From Arcuatula senhousia (Eukaryota > Mollusca > Bivalvia > Mytilida > Mytilidae): a DNA stretch of 64,000 nucleotides. This document shows, piece by piece, positions 34,430-45,556 of the stretch. The notes beneath the pieces are model-generated. The model was given only the letters and a program-made list of their open reading frames with translations. It searched no databases and was not told where the DNA came from. The position numbers were made by a program, and so were the translations under genes. The stretch's first letter is position 1, and each line of letters begins with the position of its first letter. Location of the stretch: NCBI GenBank assembly GCA_963971305.1, contig OZ020307.1, positions 5,469,501 through 5,533,500 of the forward strand. The letters run 5' to 3'.

Positions 34430-34606
34430 CTGATCTTTATCTGTGGCTATGACCTGTAGTATAATGTTATCTGTCTGTAGGTTTTCTGGGACTGTTATAT
34501 TATATAGAGACTGACTGAGTATAGGAGGATTATCATCTACATCTACAATGTTGATCTCCACAACAGTCTTGTCATACCTGGATGAGGGCTTGTCTGTCTG
34601 GTAAGC
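34430..34606 (-). CDS. Cadherin exon E11 (59 codons), source of the 104-bp array
   Basis: The acceptor is AATTTGAAG and the donor CAG-GTAATC. It encodes the end of one EC repeat (V-V-E-I-N-I), the linker D-V-D-D-N-P-P and the next repeat's start (S-L-Y-N-I-T-V-P-E-N to A-T-D-K-D-Q). Both ends are in phase 0 and join E10 and E12. The donor GTAATC is weaker than the GTAAGT of several neighbours, and about 160 copies of the same donor follow in the intron. Confidence 0.93.
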
Positions 34607-34938
34607 CTTCAAATTGAAAATAAGGCATGCAACATTAATGACAGTTTCATGGAACAATAACTTAAATGCAAAGGTAAACCTTAAGTTTGGCATTTACCCA
34701 AAGGTTACCCTCAAGTGTGACAGAACAGCAGAGAAAAAACTCAGACTTAAATTCTATATATGCACCCCAGAATAGTTGATGGGACAAAGTTATGGAGCAA
34801 ATTTGCAAAACACCATATGGTATTTTCTACATACCAAATCTCATGAGCAGGGGGGGTAGTGCTTACAACCTTTGTGAGGGATAGAAGAACATGATTTGAT
34901 AAAAAAATAATAAACAAAATCTTTCGTGTCTCGCCTAC
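34607..34938. other. Intron, nothing recognised
   Basis: Non-coding sequence between E11 and E10; only simple A-rich stretches. Confidence 0.5.
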
Positions 34939-35054
34939 CTTTATGATCAGTGTGACTTTAGAACATGTTTCCCTGTCTGGTGGTTGTAATATCTGTATTG
35001 CTCCTGTTGTATTATCAACTGTGAACCAGTCCAGGTCGGCCTGGTCAGGTATTT
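34939..35054 (-). CDS. Cadherin exon E10 (116 nt)
   Basis: The acceptor is AAATAAG after a pyrimidine run and the donor AAG-GTAGGC. The first two bases complete the A left by E9 to Lys. It encodes I-P-D-Q-A-D-L-D-W-F, V-D-N-T-T-G-A-I and T-L-I-I-K: the inner strands of an EC repeat. It ends in phase 0. Another AG nearer the exon (GACCAG) would break the phase, which supports this start. Confidence 0.88.
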
Positions 35055-35920
35055 CTTATTTTGCAAAAAAAAAATCAAATTATTGAAAACCAGAGAAATT
35101 AATGCACAACCATATTATTGGAGAAGCTTTGATAACAAGCAATGTAAACGTACTTATTTTTGCTGGTACATGTACCTAATTTCAAGATTTCACCAAAGTT
35201 CACAGTAATTTCTAAAATTTCACATTTTTATTCACTTTTCTACTTACTCCATGTATAATATCTATTTGCTGTTATTTAATTTCATGAAAGATCCCTGACC
35301 CCAATATCCATGAAAACAAATACCTTGCGAAAATAAGTACGTGTACAGTAGTGGTCAGTTCACAGATATCAGGCAAGTTAAATAGCAGAAGGACAACAGG
35401 AACATTTTTAGTTAAACCTTTTCTTTTTACAATTTACAAGAATGATATGACATAAGCATCCCCCTCATCTCATGTGGTGAGTTAAAAATACTTTTATATT
35501 CACATCTTTAATCATTGTTCAGATAATCTGAATTAGTTGTCAAAACCAATGATAACAAACATATACTGCTCATCTAGTATTAATATTGTAGGTTATGTCG
35601 CATATGCTTGTTCCACATTTCATTATTGTCTATTTAAAAAGTTCAAACTTCTCACTGTTTTTATGTAACTAATAACTTAATTATTCTATTCAGTAGTCAA
35701 GAATATATTGGAAGAAGAAAACAGTCTTAGAATAGATAAAATATGTAAAAATATCATGTACTGACAAGAGAACATAACAAATAACATATATATTTAATGA
35801 CCTAGCTACTCCCTTTGACTAATTTTGAGTAATCATACATTTTGAGTAATCATACATTTTGAGTAATCATACTTGTATAAAACAGTCACTAGCAATGACT
35901 TAAAACAATACAATACATAC
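35055..35920. other. Intron with a 17-bp short tandem repeat
   Basis: Three copies of ttttgagtaatcataca lie at about 35822-35872. Nothing else could be supported in this intron. Confidence 0.5.
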
Positions 35921-36011
35921 TTTGGATACGTAGATAGTGGACTGTTTGGTTGATACCAGTGTCTTGGTCAAATGCATGTACAAAATGCCTTGTTAGTCCT
36001 TGAGCAGTGTT
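35921..36011 (-). CDS. Cadherin exon E9 (91 nt)
   Basis: The acceptor is ATTTTAAG and the donor AAA-GTATGT. It reads N-T-A-Q-G-L-T-R, then A-F-D-Q-D-T-G-I-N-Q-T-V-H-Y: the E-N-T-A-x-G and A-x-D-x-D-x-G-x-N parts of an EC repeat. It is entered in phase 0 from E8 and leaves one base for E10. It is not visible as a long open frame. Confidence 0.88.
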
Positions 36012-36023
36012 CTTAAAATATAC

Positions 36024-36160
36024 ATAAGAGTTAACAGTAAAGTATGCATCACCTGCCAGCACCATCGGAATTCCTTTTTATTCCTCAAAATCTATCAAAG
36101 ACACTTAAATAAAAATCAATGTCAAGGTCAAAACAGGCGAAACAATAAAATTACTTGAAC
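36024..36160 (+). repeat. 5' fragment of a family B element
   Basis: It contains gagttaacagtaaagtatgc and cacctgccagcaccatcgg, as in the 5' end of family B, then a gtcaaggtcaaaac word. The rest of the element is missing. Confidence 0.55.
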
Positions 36161-36229
36161 CAATAAACAAACAGTTTTAAAAATATCCTACTATAACTAT
36201 GACACTATCATAACTATTGACTAGACGGA

Positions 36230-36330
36230 ACATGAGTCCACTGGTTAAATACTGGACTTAGATTATCTACATTTGTCAGGACTATAATGAGTGCTGCGGC
36301 TGTCTTGGTGGATGTTACAAGATTAAACAA
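36230..36330 (-). pseudogene. Partial copy of exon E8
   Basis: The minus strand reads T-S-T-K-T-A-A-A-L-I-I-V, then N-V-D-N-L-S-P-V-F-N-Q, matching the inner part of E8. The following S-L-Y-S-F strand and the donor are lost and the frame runs into a stop. E8 and E9 join in phase without it. It lies downstream of E8, in the E8-E9 intron. Confidence 0.72.
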
Positions 36331-36519
36331 AGAATCTTTAAGACACTGCTCACTCAGTATACCCCCACTACCTCCAAAGGCTTTAATGTGTGGGAGTGTC
36401 ATGAAATGCTATAAAGGCATTCAAAAGTTATGACTCTGAACCAATTTCAAGCATAATTGGAAGGATGGGCAGAAAGTCAAAGTTGATACTCTTAGCTTTT
36501 GCAACATATTTGGACTTAC

Positions 36520-36636
36520 CTCTGTAATGTTGAAGCTGTATAACGACTGGTTAAATACAGGACTCAGATTATCTACATCTTTCACATCTATAATAACAGT
36601 TGCTGTAGCCATCTTCGTTGTATTAAGACTTGCTAC
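36520..36636 (-). CDS. Cadherin exon E8 (39 codons)
   Basis: The acceptor is TAAAAAG and the donor GAG-GTAAGT. It encodes T-A-T-V-I-I-D-V, the linker K-D-V-D-N-L-S-P-V-F and the start of the next repeat (S-L-Y-S-F-N-I-T-E). The linker has D-V-D-N instead of D-x-N-D-N. Phase is 0/0. Confidence 0.92.
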
Positions 36637-36763
36637 CTTTTTAAACAATCAAAGCAAATATCTTTATAAGAATGTTAATTGTATGCACTACTGAAAAATT
36701 TAGAAATGACAAATTTTCTTAATTGATGAAAACAATTTTGTTGATAGAATTTATGTTCCAAAA

Positions 36764-38024
36764 AAAAAGGAGCCCAGAAGCCTGAATCGCTCACCTGGCC
36801 TTTAAGCTATAAGACTCTCTTATATAAATTATAACCTGTACAATGGGTCATCTGACAACTTCAACCCAATGAAGTCTTTGCAGAGCTTAATGAGCTGAAG
36901 GTTTTCAGCAAGCAACAGCTTTTCTCTATCTGCAATAGTTTTTTATTCTATAGGCAAAAACATGAAAATACGCTATCTATGATCTTTAAAGGACCATAAT
37001 CCCTCTAAGGGATCATCTGAACATTTGGCCCAATGGAGACTTTGTAAAGCTCATTAAGCTGAAGGTTTAAGTAAGCAACAATTTTTTTTCTATCTGTAAT
37101 AGTTTTCATTCTATTGAGCAAAACATGAAAAAAACACTGTTTTTTACCTTTAAAGGCCAAAAACCCCTATAAGGGTTCATCTGACAGCTTCGACCCAATG
37201 ATAACTATTGAAGAGCTTAATCAGCTGAAGGTTTAACCAAGCAACAGCTTTTCTGCAATAGTCTCTATTCTGTAGGGCAAAAACATGAAAAAACACTATT
37301 TTTTTTCCTTTAAAGGACAATAACTCCTATAAGGGTTCATATGGTTCATCTGACAGCCTTCACCCAATGAAGACTCTTGAAAAGCTTGATAAGCTAAATG
37401 TTCAAGCAAGCAACAGCTTTTCTCAATGTGCAATAGTTTTCATTTTAAAAGGCAAAAAACATGAAAACACTATTTTTACCTTTAAAGGACAATAACTCCT
37501 ATAAGGGTTAACCTGACAGCTCAACCCAATAAAGACTTTTGAAGAGCTTGATAGGCTAAAGTTTAGACAAGAAACAGCTTTTCTCTATCTGCAATAGTTT
37601 TCATTTTAAATGGCAAAACAAGAAAAATTCTATTCTTGACCTTTAAAGGGCCATAACCACTATAAAGGATTATCTCACAACTTCTACCCAATGGAGACTT
37701 TTGTAGATCTTTTGATACTGAAGACGGTAGACTGCATCAGATTTTCTCATTCTCATATACTTTTTGATTTACAGGCCAAAAACAGTAGACTGATCCCCTG
37801 GTCTATTTTAAGCAACAGCCGTCATGTTTTTTGACGAATCAAAAATTGAAACACAACTTTTGTGCAAGACACCCCAAAGATCAATCATACCAAGATGCAT
37901 TAAATTCTGTTAGGTAGTTCAGAGCAGAAGATTTTTGAAAAATTGTTAAGGGATGACAGACGACAGAAAACGATGACTGATGCCAAGTAAATAGCTCACA
38001 TTGACCTTCGGTCCAGTTGAGCTA
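36764..38024 (+). mobile_element. Family A repeat element, copy 1
   Basis: It begins with a worn ggagcccagaagcctgaatc and GCTCACCTGG and ends GACCTTCGGTCCAGTTGAGCTA. Inside are about five units of about 160 bp with the words ggccataac-type, catctgacaactt and gcaagcaacagcttttct. It is non-coding. Compare the better copies at 58231-59570 and 52440-53901. Confidence 0.7.
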
Positions 38025-38365
38025 AAATTGTTTTGAGTTTTCTTTTTGCAAAATCATGATTAGTTTTATCCTTTCTGTTTTTGTTTATGAGTATAAACCA
38101 TATAAAGTGTTCTTTTTAGAGACAGTGGCCATGCTTTTAATTGATTCATTCAAAATGAAGATTGTGTGTTGCCTCCTGCAAAGTTTCAGTCTAGTTGGTT
38201 CAGTAGTTTTCAGAGGAGAATATTACTGGGAACAACCAACAAAAAAAAGGTAATAATTCATTCAAGATACCATGTTAAAATATTTCTACCTTCATTGGTT
38301 TAAAATATATATGCATACAGTAAAATATTGCAAGACTATAATTTTGATTTTGTATATCTACTTAC

Positions 38366-38482
38366 AGACACTGAAGCTTCAACTGTCAATGAATATCTTT
38401 GTTGGACAGCATAATCTAACTTCTTTGTTAGAATTATTACATATCTACCAGGTGCAATGTTTCTTGTTGAAAAATAATCTGA
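38366..38482 (-). CDS. Cadherin exon E7 (39 codons)
   Basis: The acceptor is GTCTTAAAG and the donor TCT-GTAAGT. It encodes S-D-Y-F-S-T-R-N, R-Y-V-I-I-L-T and L-D-Y-A-V-Q-Q-R-Y-S-L-T-V-E-A: the L-D-Y-x and L-x-V-x-A strands of an EC repeat. Phase is 0/0. The minus-strand frame is hidden by plus-strand shadow frames. Confidence 0.88.
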
Positions 38483-38535
38483 CTTTAAGACAAAATAAAA
38501 ATATTGTCAAATACAAAAGCAAAGGCCCATATTAA

Positions 38536-39908
38536 ACAAGACCAATCGATGTCTGGCCCTGCGTCGCACGGCAAAACGTTGAACCCTGTACGTTCTAGGC
38601 CCAATATGGACAGTCAAAATATTTTGACACTTGCATCCTATGGTGGACTTACAAAGCATATTTGTCACATGCCACCCAATATTGTAAAAATAGACAAAAA
38701 TAGTTTCTTTTTTTTCCCCCTTTTGGTCTCCTTATTGCTAAACCGAAAAGGTGGGTCAAGAAAAAATTGTATCCTCCATTTTGTATCCAATATGTGACCA
38801 AAATTAACTTGTAAAAAAAATTTCTAAATGGACCATAAATAAAAAATGTCACATTTTTGCCCCTTTTGGGTCCCTCGTTCCTAAACAAAAAGAGAGGGGA
38901 CACCCTAAATCATCCCCACCCTTTAATTTATGGTGAGTAACACTACTGTAAAGTTTCATAGCCTTTGGTCAACCAAAACAAGTTATTGTGGAAAAAAATT
39001 AAAGTCGCTTTTTTGGCCCCTTTAGGGCCCTTAGATTCTAAATGAAAAAAGAGGGGAGACCCAAAATCAGCACAACCCTTCTTTTTTTTTGGTAAGTAAC
39101 ATTACTGTAAAATTTCATGGCATTTGGACAACTAGAACAAAGGTTTTTGTGGAAAATTTAAAAAGTCACTTTTTTTTTGCCCCCTTTGGGTCTCTAATTT
39201 CTAAATGAAATTAGAGGGGACACCCAAAATCAGCCCAACCCTTCCTTTTATAGTAAGTAACATTACTGTAAAGTTTCTTAGCATTTGGTCAACCAGAACA
39301 AAAGTTATTGCGGAAACAAATAAAAAAGTCACTTTTTTGGTCCCTTTAGGGCCCCTAATTTCTAAACGAAATAAGAAGGGACACCCAAAATCAGCCCAAC
39401 CCTTCCTTTTATGGTAAGTAACACTACTGTAAAGTTTCTTAGCATTTGGTCAACCAGAACAAAAGTAATTGTGGAAACAAATAAAAAAGTCACTTTTTTG
39501 GTCCCTTTAGGGCCCCTAATTTCTAAACGAAAAAAGAGGGGACACCCAAAATCAGCCCAACCCTTCCTTTTGTGGTAAGTAACTTTACTGTAATGTTTCA
39601 TAGCATTTGGTCAACCAAAACAAAAGTTATTGTGGAAAAAAATTAAAAAGTCGCTTTTTTGGCCCCTTTTGGGCCCCTAATTTCTAAACGAAATTAAAAA
39701 ATGACCCCAAAAGGGGAGGTGCACATCTTCAATATATCTGTAATCACTGTGTAAAATTTCAGAAAGATCTAGTGTTTGGTTTTTGAGATTCAGATTACAC
39801 AAGACAGGCACCCCATAGCGGGACGGACGGACAGACGGACGGACGGACGGACGGACGGACGGAGTGACCCGGCTACTAGACCTGCTTTCGCCTTCGGCGA
39901 CGCAGGTA
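38536..39908 (+). mobile_element. Family C repeat element
   Basis: It starts ACAAGACC, has CCTGCGTCGC near the 5' end and an inverted GCGACGCAGG at the 3' end beside a CGC-cttc-GGCG hairpin (39889-39899). Inside are about six units of 130-160 bp with gccccttttgggtcc-type and cccaaaatcagcccaaccc words, and a GACG microsatellite lies just before the hairpin (39820-39863). It is non-coding, with the same design as family A. Confidence 0.68.
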
Positions 39909-41292
39909 AAAAAACATACAATCAAGTAACAATATAAGTGAGTTCACAAAAGGAGACCCCTGCTTCATATTGGACTAAAAAAAATAAAGTCCAAATATTT
40001 GGGGGCTATGAAATTTCTTCATGCCTATGGCAATTCAATGTTCTTCCTTCATGTAAAGTTTTATTAAAATCAATCAATAGGTTTATGACCTTTAGCGTGT
40101 ACAGAATTTATTGTTTATAAGCAAATTTTTTTTATACAGGTAATTAATGAATATTCCCGAAGATAAATCATTACATGTAAATTATTTTTATGTCAGTTTT
40201 AACAAAGCCAGTTTCTGTAGAAAGAATATACCCACACATATGACAAGAACATACTATCAATATAATTGCTGACATGTTTTAACATAAAAAAGTTAACATT
40301 TAAAATTCCATACCATTGATCCTGTTTATCAATTAATTGAGAAATAGCTTATTAACAAACATGCTAATCATATATATTGACAAACATGCTAATCATATAT
40401 ATTGACTTTCAACTATTTGCATATACTTGATTTCCTGTAACATAAAACATTTCTTTTTTTATAACTTCATTCTTGTGTGGATGGCTTCATGTTTATTTTA
40501 TGTGCAATAACAGGGATGAGCACAAAATTATTTTTAATTGAAAACGCAAAGAACACAAACTACGGCTTTATAATAAATGTGGACAAGCCCATCAAAGAAA
40601 ATTATGGGAAACATGTTTTAAAAACACTTTCTAAAAATATTGATCATTTCGTACTATTGACAAATGTTTAAACAAAAGGCCTTTGTACTTCACTATTTTG
40701 ATTAGCTATATACCTTAAGTAATACGTGTATTATCTTATAACGGATAATTCGTTATTTGTTATAAACAAGTTTTATTTTACTAGATATGTGGACAGAAAG
40801 AAAAACAGGAAGGGCGATTCTAATATATACCCCAAAACTTTGTTTGTAGGGTTGATACACTCCCGAAATGAGCGATAATGGTAGAAATGTCAATATTTTA
40901 GTTGTACTATGAGCTGAATTTTCCTTCAATGTCAGGTTTATTACGGGTGTTTTCCGGAACTTTTGGCGCCCTTTAATAACACTTTTTTCTTTACAAATTT
41001 CGAACATCACATGTTACCCACATGAAAAGCATATTTGAAATCAATCCCTTCAATAGAAGCCGATAAAGGACAAGGTATGATAAGGGCTATTTTTTACCCC
41101 TTTTTCAAAATTTCATGCTAAAATATTGATTTATTTGATATTTTGTAATGAAAGTTAAACAATTTAAATGGGTTAAACAAAGAATATATCATATCTCATT
41201 TTATCTTTGGATCAAACTTGATAACAAAGTGGCTTTTCTCAAAATTACTCAAAATTTGGTCATTTTTGAATGTATTTGGCTAAAATTATAAC
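39909..41292. other. Intron, mostly unassigned
   Basis: A 25-base direct duplication with caaacatgctaatcatatat lies at about 40356-40406. No exon or known repeat could be supported. Confidence 0.45.
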
Positions 41293-41394
41293 TATGAGCG
41301 GACAAGTGCCCCACAAAAATATTTCAACTGTGGATTTGGCATACGAGAACTAATGTTTATAGAAATTATTTTTGTGGGCCTCATATCCGCTCAT
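41293..41394. repeat. Inverted repeat of about 100 bp
   Basis: atgagcgga...cccacaaaaat (41293-41324) is an inverted copy of atttttgtggg...tccgctcat (41362-41394). The arms are about 32 bases with a few mismatches and the loop is about 37 bases. It is probably the end of a decayed foldback element. Confidence 0.5.
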
Positions 41395-41794
41395 ATTTAA
41401 ATCAATAACTGTTATCATTTTAACAATTTTAAGACAATTTTGGTACATTTCATAGTTCTATCATTTTGTGCACATGCTTAATTACTCCATACGTGTATAT
41501 CAAATTTTCAATAAAATTGTGCCTGTTCCAAAAGATATAACTTCTGAATCACAAAATCACACCATTATAATTCAATATTCCAATTTTGGAAAATTTGTCT
41601 AAATTAGGGGGATAATTTGTTGTCCTTTTACCGTACGAACAAGGTAATTGCAATAAAGCTCCAAAGCAAAAGAATTTCATCCTTTAATCACAGAAAGGTC
41701 TTCAATCTTATATCTTACCATAGTTGGGTAATAGAATAATAAACAAGGGGTTGCACTCAGTTGTAAGCATGCCCCCATCGACCACTCAGAAAAC

Positions 41795-42262
41795 AAGAAG
41801 TAGATGCCTGACTGACCTGCAAAGGGGAGCCATTGTACAACTTATCATGCTAAAGCTGTATATTAAATCTGAAAACAATCTCTTCAGAAGAAGCTGAGAA
41901 ATCTGATCAATTTTTTTTTATACTAAAAAAGTCTAAGTCAGCTCAGAAAACAGGAGTTAGATACACAACTGACCTGGAAAGGAGAAGCGAAATACAACTC
42001 ATCATGCTTAAGCTGTATACCAATTTTTAAATCAATCCCTTCATTAGAAAACAAGATATCTGTTACAAAAAATTGTCTATTTTTGACCCGAAAAAAGTCT
42101 AAGTCAGATCAGAAAACAGGAAGTAGATGCGCAACTGACATGGAAACGGTAGGCACAGTACAACTCATCATGAATCATGATCAAGCTGTATATCAAATTT
42201 GAAATCAATCCCTACAATAGAAGCTGAGAAATCTGTTACGAAAGTTTGAAATGGAGGGACAG
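41795..42262 (+). repeat. Tandem repeat of about 160 bp, three units
   Basis: The units share cagaaaacaggaagtagatgc, actcatcatg, aagctgtatatcaa and gaaatctgttac. The tract ends in gagggacagacagacataca, as several repeat families here do. It is non-coding. Confidence 0.55.
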
Positions 42263-42328
42263 ACAGACATACAAGATAATTGCAATTATAATAGCCAGGG
42301 GTCTTATGAGTGGGGATATAAAATATAC

Positions 42329-42421
42329 CAATGGTTTAAATGGTGCAGTAAGTCCATTATATCCGACATCAGATACATCTACTTCAAGGTCGTTTATTAC
42401 AGTTGTTCCAACTGGTGCATC
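42329..42421 (-). CDS. Cadherin exon E6 (31 codons)
   Basis: The acceptor is TTTTTTAG and the donor TTG-GTATAT. It encodes D-A-P-V-G-T-T-V-I-N, then V-D-V-S-D-V-G-Y-N-G: the usual E-D-A-P-V-G-T start and the D-x-D-x-G-x-N-G loop of an EC repeat. The A-T-D motif is changed to V-D-V. Phase is 0/0 between E5 and E7. Confidence 0.87.
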
Positions 42422-42507
42422 CTAAAAAAATAGAAATATTCGAACTTCATTTAATAAAAGTGAAAATAATTTTTTTATTCTTTATCCTAATATCCTTCAA
42501 AGTATTT

Positions 42508-42590
42508 ACCATATTTTTCGGTGTATAAGCCGCTATTTTTTTCTGAAAAGTTCTGGGTGCGGTTTGTACACCGGTGCGCTTAGTCTGTGT
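42508..42590. repeat. Short inverted repeat (tcggtgtataagccgc)
   Basis: tcggtgtataagccgc is followed by gcggtttgtacaccgg, a close inverted copy 30 bases on. It looks like the end of a DNA-transposon-derived repeat; no second end was found. Confidence 0.4.
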
Positions 42591-42729
42591 ATTTTAAAAA
42601 AATTTTCAGGTGGACCAGTGTAAAAAAAATCGATGTTTTCAAGCAAAGACTTCATCTGGGTCATTACCAAACTACTGCAATTTCTATTTCAGCTTTATTC
42701 ATGTGATGTTTTGTTTGATATTTTGTGAA

Positions 42730-43751
42730 ACAAGAGGCTCCCAGGAGCCTGAATCGCTCACCTGAGTAGAGCTAAATTAGCTGAACATTTAAGCAAGCAA
42801 CAGCTTTTCTCATTCTTCAAAAGTCTTCATTCTATAGGCCAAAAACACTATATTTCGCCTTTAAAGGGGCTGTTACCCCCATAAGTGGTCATCTGACAAC
42901 TTTTACCTTATGGAGACTTTTGTAGAGCTAAATGAGCTGAACATTTAAGCAAGCAACAGCTTTTCTTTATCTGCAATAGTTTTCATTCTATAGGCCAAAA
43001 CACTATTTTTTTACCTTTTAGGGGCTGTAACCCCTATAAGGGGTCATCTGACAACTTTGACCCTTGGAGACTTTTGTAGAGCTTAATGAGCTGAACATTT
43101 AAGCAAGCAACAGCTTTTCTCTACCTGCAATAGTTTTCAATCTATAGGGCAAATACATGAAAAAAGCTATTTTTGACCTTTAAAGGGCCACAACCCCTAT
43201 CAAGGGTCATCTGACAACTTCGACCAAATGGAGACTTTTGTAGAGCTGAATGAGCTAAACATTTTAGCAAGCAACAGCTTTTCTCTATCTGCAATAGTTT
43301 TCATTCTATAGGGCAAAAACATGAAAAAACGCTGTTTTTGACCTTAAAAGGGCCATAACCCCTATTAGGGGTCATCTGACAACTTGACCCAATGGAGACT
43401 TTTGTAGAGCTTTTGATTCTGAAGAGCCTAGGATCCATCAGATTTTTTCTATCTGTTCTAGTTTTCAAGTTATAAGTCTTTGAATGTGATTTTACCCTAT
43501 GTTCTATATTTAGTAACAGGGGCCATGTTTGTTAACAAATCAATAAGTGGAACACAATTTTTAAACATCATGCCCTGATTAATACTTGGACCAAGTTTTG
43601 AAAAATTTCATTCAGTGGTTTCAGAGGAGAAGATTTTTGAAAAAGTAACGGACGGACGAAGGACGATGGACAACAGACGACGGACGACAGACGGACAACG
43701 GACGCATGTCGATGACAATAGCTCACTTGACCCTTCGGGTCAGGTGAGCTT
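42730..43751 (+). mobile_element. Family A repeat element, copy 2
   Basis: It starts ACAAGAGGCTCCCAGGAGCC and GCTCACCTG and ends GACCCTTCGGGTCAGGTGAGC. Five inner units carry the ataacccctat and catctgacaactt words. A GACGGAC-type tract precedes the hairpin. It is non-coding. Confidence 0.78.
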
Positions 43752-43972
43752 ATAAAAAGTAAATACCCTCGAATGTGTTTGTTTATTATGTATTTCAGTT
43801 GTTTCGATCTTTTCTCTCCATAATCATCCATTTTTATTTTGATTCTGTATCTGTATGCTATCTTTACATCCTTTATTGGACAACTGTCACGACGTGACGT
43901 AAAACAACCCGCCACAAAAAGATGGGAAGGATGTGTTCTAGCATTCCGTAACGCTGACCCCAGTGCATCGGT

Positions 43973-44344
43973 ATGGATTTCTGTGTGTCTAACCTAGCTC
44001 CCTCACCGGACACGTCAAACCAAGAGGAGAAAATGGACTACTGGCAGCAGGATCCACCCTCCCTCCCGTTTACTTTTCCTGTTACTCATCCGTTACTGAA
44101 GGGGCTATATACAAACCACCAGAATCGCATACTTACACCAAGAGATAGACCAAAATGTCAAGATAAAGAGCGGGAACTGGTTAGGACAACTCATCTATCC
44201 TCACCGACATCCTGCCCGACACATCACTTACCCGTAGTCGAATTCAAGAATGGTGGAGGAAAGCGGAAAATCTGTATTAACAGATCTCCGAAAGAAACCA
44301 CCGAACTGTCAGGGGGACAACCAAAACCCACAGACATCATGTAA
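43973..44344 (+). CDS. Hypothetical 123-residue open frame
   Basis: I do not recognise this frame. It encodes a polar, Pro-rich product (D-P-P-S-L-P-F, K-E-T-T-E-L-S-G-G-Q) with no signal peptide or membrane segment. Its sequence is richer in G and C than the surrounding intron. On the other strand a short ATG frame (about 43840 leftwards, M-D-D-Y-G-E-K-R) points away, with a cacgacgtgacgt stretch between, which resembles a bidirectional promoter. It lies inside the cadherin intron E6-E5. It could be a first exon, a retrocopy or chance. Confidence 0.3.
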   Translation: MDFCVSNLAPSPDTSNQEEKMDYWQQDPPSLPFTFPVTHPLLKGLYTNHQNRILTPRDRPKCQDKERELVRTTHLSSPTSCPTHHLPVVEFKNGGGKRKICINRSPKETTELSGGQPKPTDIM

Positions 44345-45463
44345 ATGAGAGGTCTGTCCGACATTCCATAGTATTCAATGTGAACCAGTATGGAAGTCGA
44401 CCAACAGTCCCAAGTTTTCCATCATCGAGAGAGTAGACACAAATAAAACAAAATTAAAACCAAAATAATTGCAAATATGCATGATCCTGTGTTAAAATCC
44501 ATCAATTTAAGAGAAAATAAACACACCATTTTGAGTCCAAACCATTTTAACACAAATTTGGAAAGCCAAATAAACACGTCCACTCTGCACGAAGTGCGGG
44601 GAAAAAAAACGTAATCAGACAGAGGTGTGCCTAAAAAATGGAATTTATATAATAAATAAAATGCATGCTGTCCCTTTACTTTCTCTTCCAATGATTTATA
44701 TTAAATATCTTTGTGCTTAATATGCCCTTTTCTATGTTGGTAATGTCTACATGCCAATGCCAATCATAACACCTGTCAAGTGTCATACACTAATTTGCAA
44801 TTTACTGATATATACACATATAGGTAACTTAATTAGTAATTAATTAAATTAATTAGTAACTTAATCCTGGAAGTAAATCAGATGGGACAGATGAAAGGCC
44901 TGAACACTATGCATGCTATATGCCCCTCTACTTTCCTAGACAGGGCCCCCCCAAAAAAAACTAGAGATAACCAAGAGTTGGAATCACTTACTGTGACTTC
45001 AGGGAAACTTACAATATATGTTCCTATAAAAACAACCACTACAAAATGAATAGACTATGATGAAAATTTAATGAAAATCCATTGAGCAGTTAAGGAGTTG
45101 CAGATAAGAGTTAAGCACACAGATTGTGTGAAAATTTCATGAAAGTCCATTGAGGGGTTTATGAGGATTTGTGGATAAGATAAGATGGGACCAAGACTAA
45201 AATAGATCCGCTACAGGACCAGAAATGAAGTCAACTTCAGTCCTTCTAAACAACTAGAGTATGTCTCTGTTTCAAAATTTTTGTTAAATTTGGCCTTCCA
45301 ATTATATTAATTAAAATGTTGATGAGAGTTTAGTCCTTGAAATGTTTATAATCTACAGCATAAATGAACAGTTTTATGGACAAACATTGGTACAAAATGT
45401 ATTTGTATTTTTTCGGTAATTGTTTTTTTTAATGGAAAATTCTATTTCTGTTTGAAAGTCTAC
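44345..45463. other. Intron, nothing recognised
   Basis: AT-rich sequence with no supported exon. A gacagatgaaaggcc...gattgtgtgaaaatttcatg stretch looks like an old decayed repeat. Confidence 0.45.
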
Positions 45464-45556
45464 CTCTAAAACAGTTTTGTTGTACTGGCTTCTGCTAAAT
45501 GTCAAATTGCCTTCTATCACATTTCCAACACTTAATCTGACTTCATATCGTGAATC
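45464..45556 (-). CDS. Cadherin exon E5 (31 codons)
   Basis: The acceptor is TTTTAATAG and the donor GAG-GTAGAC. It reads D-S-R-Y-E-V-R-L-S-V-G-N-V-I, then S-R-S-Q-Y-N-K-T-V-L-E, joined in phase to E6 (D-A-P-V-G-T). It spans the border between two EC repeats, but the D-x-N-D-N linker is missing (N-V-I-E-G-N). Phase is 0/0. Confidence 0.82.

Noticed and set aside
36214..36402. Copy of E8 as a functional alternative exon
   Set aside because: The donor and the last strand are lost, a stop follows, and E8 joins E9 in phase without it.
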